Source: an uncultured Eubacteriales bacterium (GTDB lineage Bacteria > Bacillota_I > Bacilli_A > RF39 > UBA660). From it: a stretch of DNA of 7,471 bases. The stretch lies in NCBI GenBank assembly GCA_900313345.1, contig OMQW01000033.1, positions 1 to 7,471 of the forward strand. Reading direction: 5' to 3'. The notes below the pieces were generated by a model. It had not been told where the DNA came from. It searched no databases and saw nothing but the letters and a program-made list of their open reading frames with translations. Shown in pieces: positions 5,752-7,471 of the stretch. Position 1 is the stretch's first letter. Each line of letters begins with the position of its first letter. The position numbers were made by a program, and so were the translations under genes.

Positions 5752-5775
5752 ATAAAAAAGATGCCTAAGCATCTT
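5752..5775 (-). terminator. Terminator between gap and pgk, overlapping the gap stop codon
   Basis: On the minus strand AAGATGC (5769-5775) pairs with GCATCTT (5758-5764) around a TTAG loop, ending in a run of six T (5759-5754). The 5' arm starts inside the gap stop codon (5774-5776). This is a compact and convincing terminator. It separates the kinase-gap unit from pgk, at least partly. Confidence 0.75.
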
Positions 5776-6772
5776 ATTTACTTGCAAAGTATCTTGCTGT
5801 TCTTACCATTTGATTAGAATAGCTAAATTCATTATCATACCAAGCTATTACTTTTACTAATTGACCATCTTCTGTTTCAGATACGCTTGTTAATAAACTA
5901 TCTACTAAACCACCATGATTATCTCCAAGAATATCACTAGAGACTAATGGTTCTTCTGTATATCCTAATGTTTCATTTCTATTTTCTTTTAATACTTTAT
6001 TTATTTCTTCAACAGTTACTTTTTTATTTAGTTTTAAAACTAAATCAACAACTGATCCATCTGATACTGGAACTCTCATTGCTAATCCTTGCATTTTTCC
6101 TTCTAGTTCAGGTATTACTTTACCAATTGCACTAGCTGCTCCTGTTGATGTTGGAACTATATTTTCTGCTGCTGCTCTTCCACGTCTTGCATATATTCCC
6201 TTTTTATGTGGAATATCTAGTGTTGCTTGATCATTAGTGTATGCATGTACTGTTGTCATAAATCCATTCAATACACCAAAATTATCATTTAACACTTTTA
6301 ACACTGGTGCCAAACAGTTAGTTGTACAACTTGCTGCTGATATAATTCTATCATTATTTGTTAATATATCATTATTAACATTATATACAACTGTTTTAAC
6401 ATCTTTTGCCGGTGCACTAATGATTACTTTTTTAGCACCCGCGTCAATATGTGCTTGTGATGATTCTCTTGATGTAAAATGTCCAGTACATTCAAATACT
6501 ACATCTATATCTAAGGCTTTCCATGGAAGATTCTTAGGATCAAGTTCACTATATACTTTTACTTTTTTACCTTCTACTATAATTCCTTCATTATCAAATG
6601 TAATATTTTTATTATACTTTCTATGTGATGTATCATATTTTAGTAAATATGCCAAATCTTCAGGATTTGTTAAATCATTAATTGCTACTACATCAAAATC
6701 ATTAGATTCGTTCATTATTCTAAATACAAGTCTTCCTATTCTTCCAAATCCATTTATTGCTACTTTTATCAT
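5774..6772 (-). CDS. gap: NAD-dependent glyceraldehyde-3-phosphate dehydrogenase, type I
   Basis: Oxidises and phosphorylates glyceraldehyde 3-phosphate to 1,3-bisphosphoglycerate using NAD; a cytosolic tetramer. The 332-residue length is typical. The Rossmann motif 'NGFGRIGR' (7-14) and D33 in 'INDL', which favours NAD over NADP, are present. The catalytic C149 lies in 'SAASCTTNCLAP' (145-156), with H176 in 'TTVHAYTND' and phosphate-site residues in 'PTSTGAA' (207-213). 'WYDNEFSYSNQM' (311-322) marks the normal C-terminus. No key residue is missing, and D33 points to glycolytic rather than gluconeogenic (NADP-type) use. The start at 6770-6772 has AAAGGA 8-9 nt upstream, in the 14-bp gap after the kinase gene, so the two are cotranscribed. 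Its product feeds directly to the PGK encoded next. Confidence 0.98.
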   Translation of the reverse strand: MIKVAINGFGRIGRLVFRIMNESNDFDVVAINDLTNPEDLAYLLKYDTSHRKYNKNITFDNEGIIVEGKKVKVYSELDPKNLPWKALDIDVVFECTGHFTSRESSQAHIDAGAKKVIISAPAKDVKTVVYNVNNDILTNNDRIISAASCTTNCLAPVLKVLNDNFGVLNGFMTTVHAYTNDQATLDIPHKKGIYARRGRAAAENIVPTSTGAASAIGKVIPELEGKMQGLAMRVPVSDGSVVDLVLKLNKKVTVEEINKVLKENRNETLGYTEEPLVSSDILGDNHGGLVDSLLTSVSETEDGQLVKVIAWYDNEFSYSNQMVRTARYFASK

Positions 6773-6786
6773 ATAATCATTCCTTT

Positions 6787-7471
6787 CTAATCTTTAAAAC
6801 AACTTCCACCTATGAATTCTCTAATTATAGAATCATCTGGTACAGCATCTGCTGGTATTGGTAAGAAGTTCTTTAAGAAGTTTATTAATCTTTTTGCTTC
6901 ATTATAATATATACTATCTTCTTCTACATTAAATAAAAGTGGTTCAACATAAGTTCTTATTACTCCTATTTCATATAAAAGTGCCGTATTTAATGTATAA
7001 TCAGCTTCATCTTGATAAGGGAAGATATATTTTTCTTCTCCTTCTCTAACACTTTTCCAACTTTTTAAAGTATCTTCAGCACCATGGCCCCTCGTTTTAG
7101 AATCCCTTACTATTCTTCTTAGAATTCTATTATCTGTTGTTGATACTCTATTATGATTATCTATATTTAATTCTGTTAATGGACATACATATATTTTAAA
7201 TTTATTATCTCTTTCAATCGTAGTTAAAATTTTATCATCTAATGCATGTATACCTTCAATTACTAGTATGTCATCTTCTTCCATTTTTAATTTCTTTTTA
7301 TATTCTTTTTTACCAGTTAAGAAATTATATGTTGGAACAATTACTTCTTCTTTATCTAATAAAGACTTTATTTGATTATCAAATAATTCTAAATCTATAG
7401 CTTCTAAACATTCATAATCTTTTTCACCTTTATCGTTTAATGGGGTATCATCATTTTCTACGAAGTAATCA
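6787..7471 (-). CDS. Uridine/nucleoside kinase family protein, N-terminus beyond the right window edge
   Basis: The frame is open to the right edge; 227 residues and the natural TAG stop (6787-6789) are visible. They are the latter part of a phosphoribulokinase/uridine-kinase domain: 'DYFVENDDTPLND' near the edge (the 'SLDDYF' catalytic region), 'VPTYNFLTGKKEYK' (45-58), 'ILVIEGIHALDD' (68-79), 'NRVSTTDNRILRRIVRD' (103-119) and 'RGHGAEDTLKSW', 'VREGEEKYIFPYQDEADYTLN', split here across the family's conserved block. The ending 'REFIGGSCF' is typical of the ~550-residue Firmicutes family whose N-terminus bears TGS and threonyl-tRNA-synthetase-like domains; that part and the Walker A loop lie outside. 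An internal Met at 7282-7284 is not the start because homology continues upstream. Substrate is uncertain: such proteins are annotated as uridine kinases by domain. It lies 14 bp upstream of gap. Confidence 0.93.
   Translation of the reverse strand, partial: DYFVENDDTPLNDKGEKDYECLEAIDLELFDNQIKSLLDKEEVIVPTYNFLTGKKEYKKKLKMEEDDILVIEGIHALDDKILTTIERDNKFKIYVCPLTELNIDNHNRVSTTDNRILRRIVRDSKTRGHGAEDTLKSWKSVREGEEKYIFPYQDEADYTLNTALLYEIGVIRTYVEPLLFNVEEDSIYYNEAKRLINFLKNFLPIPADAVPDDSIIREFIGGSCFKD

Noticed and set aside
6237..6776. A long open frame on the plus strand opposite gap
   Set aside because: It is antisense to a certain gene, lacks a plausible ribosome site and family features, and follows from the codon bias of gap. 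The other plus-strand frames at 253-495, 1304-1576, 2551-2985, 3470-3658, 5150-5521 and 5947-6135 were rejected for the same reason.
7282..7284. ATG at 7282-7284 as the start of the kinase gene
   Set aside because: The same frame continues to the window edge with clear family homology (DYFVENDDTP and onward), so this Met is internal.
1..7471. Defence system, mobile element, CRISPR array, riboswitch or RNA gene
   Set aside because: No array of spaced repeats, transposase, integrase, terminal repeats, tRNA cloverleaf or recognisable riboswitch core was seen. The left-edge ATPase fragment alone does not support a defence island.

Overview
This is a very AT-rich window (well under one third G+C by eye) in which every gene I can support lies on the minus strand. 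It reads as chromosomal housekeeping DNA from a low-G+C Bacillota. A full-length Spo0A response regulator points to an endospore former or a close relative. The phosphoglycerate kinase has the 'KKES...ELAKYWASLGE' segment that I associate with Bacilli-type enzymes (Lactobacillales and Mollicutes-like lineages). The kinase at the right edge belongs to the large Firmicutes uridine-kinase-like family. My best guess is an uncultured gut Bacilli or Erysipelotrichia-like lineage; species cannot be assigned from this sequence.

In transcription order (right to left): the C-terminal part of a uridine/nucleoside kinase (open at the right edge) lies 14 bp from gap (GAPDH). A hairpin terminator overlaps the gap stop codon, and an extended -10 promoter follows. 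A tightly packed five-gene unit comes next: pgk, an unrecognised 157-residue protein (perhaps GNAT-like), a YbhN/LPG-synthase-type membrane protein, a GT4 glycosyltransferase resembling diacylglycerol glucosyltransferases, and a divergent triosephosphate isomerase with a GTG start. Gene junctions there are 13 bp apart or overlap by 10, 1 and 26 nt. A hairpin spanning the tpiA stop closes the unit.

spo0A follows as a single gene. It has a -10 box and a consensus 0A box exactly where a -35 would lie, suggesting autoregulation. Downstream of spo0A are two hairpins sharing an ATCCACA-N5-TGTGGAT dyad repeated exactly 42 bp apart, then a near-consensus sigma-A promoter and the first 24 codons of a probable AAA-type ATPase (AAA_14/DUF4143-like), cut by the left edge.

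Functionally, the window joins lower glycolysis (triose-phosphate interconversion, GAPDH, PGK) to a putative membrane-glycolipid module inside one operon, next to the sporulation master regulator. I see no mobile element, CRISPR array, tRNA, rRNA or riboswitch. No complete new system is evident. The items most worth a second look are the paired dyads after spo0A, the glycolipid genes embedded among glycolytic genes, the divergent TIM and the unrecognised small protein. The longest gene-free stretch is about 130 bp.
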